A stretch of 7,456 bases of DNA, taken from the NCBI GenBank assembly GCA_934437695.1, contig CAKSAW010000055.1:1-7456 (forward strand). The letters run 5' to 3'. Made by a program: the position numbers and the translations under genes. Positions 7,324-7,456 of this stretch are shown here, in pieces; within the stretch, counting starts at the first letter, position 1; every line of letters begins with the position of its first letter. Origin of the DNA: an uncultured Blautia sp. (GTDB lineage Bacteria; Bacillota; Clostridia; Lachnospirales; Lachnospiraceae). The notes beneath the pieces are model-generated. The model had not been told where the DNA came from, did no database searches, and saw only the letters and a list, made by a program, of their open reading frames with translations.

Positions 7324-7369
7324 AAAAGCAAATAAAGATAGCCCAGCAACGGAACTATCTTTATCCTGC
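7324..7369 (-). terminator. Terminator-like hairpin between permease and response regulator
   Basis: The segments 7332-7341 and 7355-7364 form a perfect 10-bp AT-rich stem (ATAAAGATAG with CTATCTTTAT) around a 13-base loop. The stem extends by GCAG with TTGC pairing through one bulge and a G-U pair. On the minus strand TTTT follows the hairpin. It starts 17 bases after the permease stop codon. It may be a partial terminator that lowers expression of the downstream regulator genes. I see no convincing sigma-A promoter in 7270-7323, so read-through could be how the regulator is expressed. Confidence 0.6.
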
Positions 7370-7385
7370 AGATAACTCTATTTTA

Positions 7386-7456
7386 TCATCCTTTTACAGC
7401 GCCTGCAACAACACCCTCAATAATGTATTTCTGACATACCAGATATACGATTACGA
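7386..7456 (-). CDS. C-terminal end of a carbohydrate ABC transporter permease (LplC/YtcP, MalG-like), partial
   Basis: Only the last 22 codons are inside the window; the gene starts beyond the right edge. The reverse strand reads VIVYLVCQKYIIEG then VVAGAVKG and a TGA stop. This closely matches the conserved end of MalG-type sugar permeases, where a final membrane helix leads into QKYFVKG, then GAVKG. Such proteins form the membrane channel with a second permease and take substrate from a binding lipoprotein. The lipoprotein encoded three genes downstream is the natural partner. With so short a piece the family call is good but the exact subfamily is not certain. Confidence 0.8.
   Translation of the reverse strand, partial: VIVYLVCQKYIIEGVVAGAVKG

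Overview
The window looks like chromosomal DNA of a gut-type Gram-positive anaerobe of the Bacillota, most likely Lachnospiraceae (Blautia/Dorea/Roseburia type). The basis is moderate-to-low GC, strong GGAGG-type ribosome binding sites, a YesMN-type sugar-sensing system, a LipO-like lipoprotein and an L,D-transpeptidase of the Enterococcus Ldt-fm layout. The genus is an inference from gene style, not from a marker gene. Every gene I accept is on the minus strand, so transcription runs from high to low coordinates.

Right part (7456 to 2309): a carbohydrate-uptake locus. It opens with the last 22 codons of a MalG/LplC-type ABC permease, followed by an intrinsic-terminator-like hairpin. Next comes a tight three-gene unit: a response regulator with a receiver and an AraC output domain, a membrane sensor histidine kinase of the YesM/LytS class, and a large sugar-binding lipoprotein. 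The first two genes overlap by about 26 bp and the second and third by 4 bp (ATGA), so translation is probably coupled. A strong hairpin with a T-run ends the unit. The likely scheme is that the kinase senses an extracellular carbohydrate, perhaps through the binding protein. The regulator would then control the uptake genes, and the lipoprotein would feed the upstream permeases. No ATPase gene is present; such systems commonly borrow a shared MsmK/MsmX-type ATPase.

Left part (2308 to 170): a cell-wall L,D-transpeptidase with its own short leader, then a small FMN nitroreductase 60 bp downstream. The leader carries a possible promoter embedded in the preceding terminator and an imperfect inverted repeat. 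The transpeptidase starts well inside its longest open frame.

Left edge (1 to 172): two full 79-bp tandem repeats (64/79 identical) plus a partial third copy that runs into the nitroreductase stop codon. The array continues beyond the window edge. This is the one element I cannot assign to a known family, and it is the best candidate here for something undescribed. Substitutions between the copies keep small hairpins intact only if the minus strand is the RNA. That is suggestive but rests on two copies.
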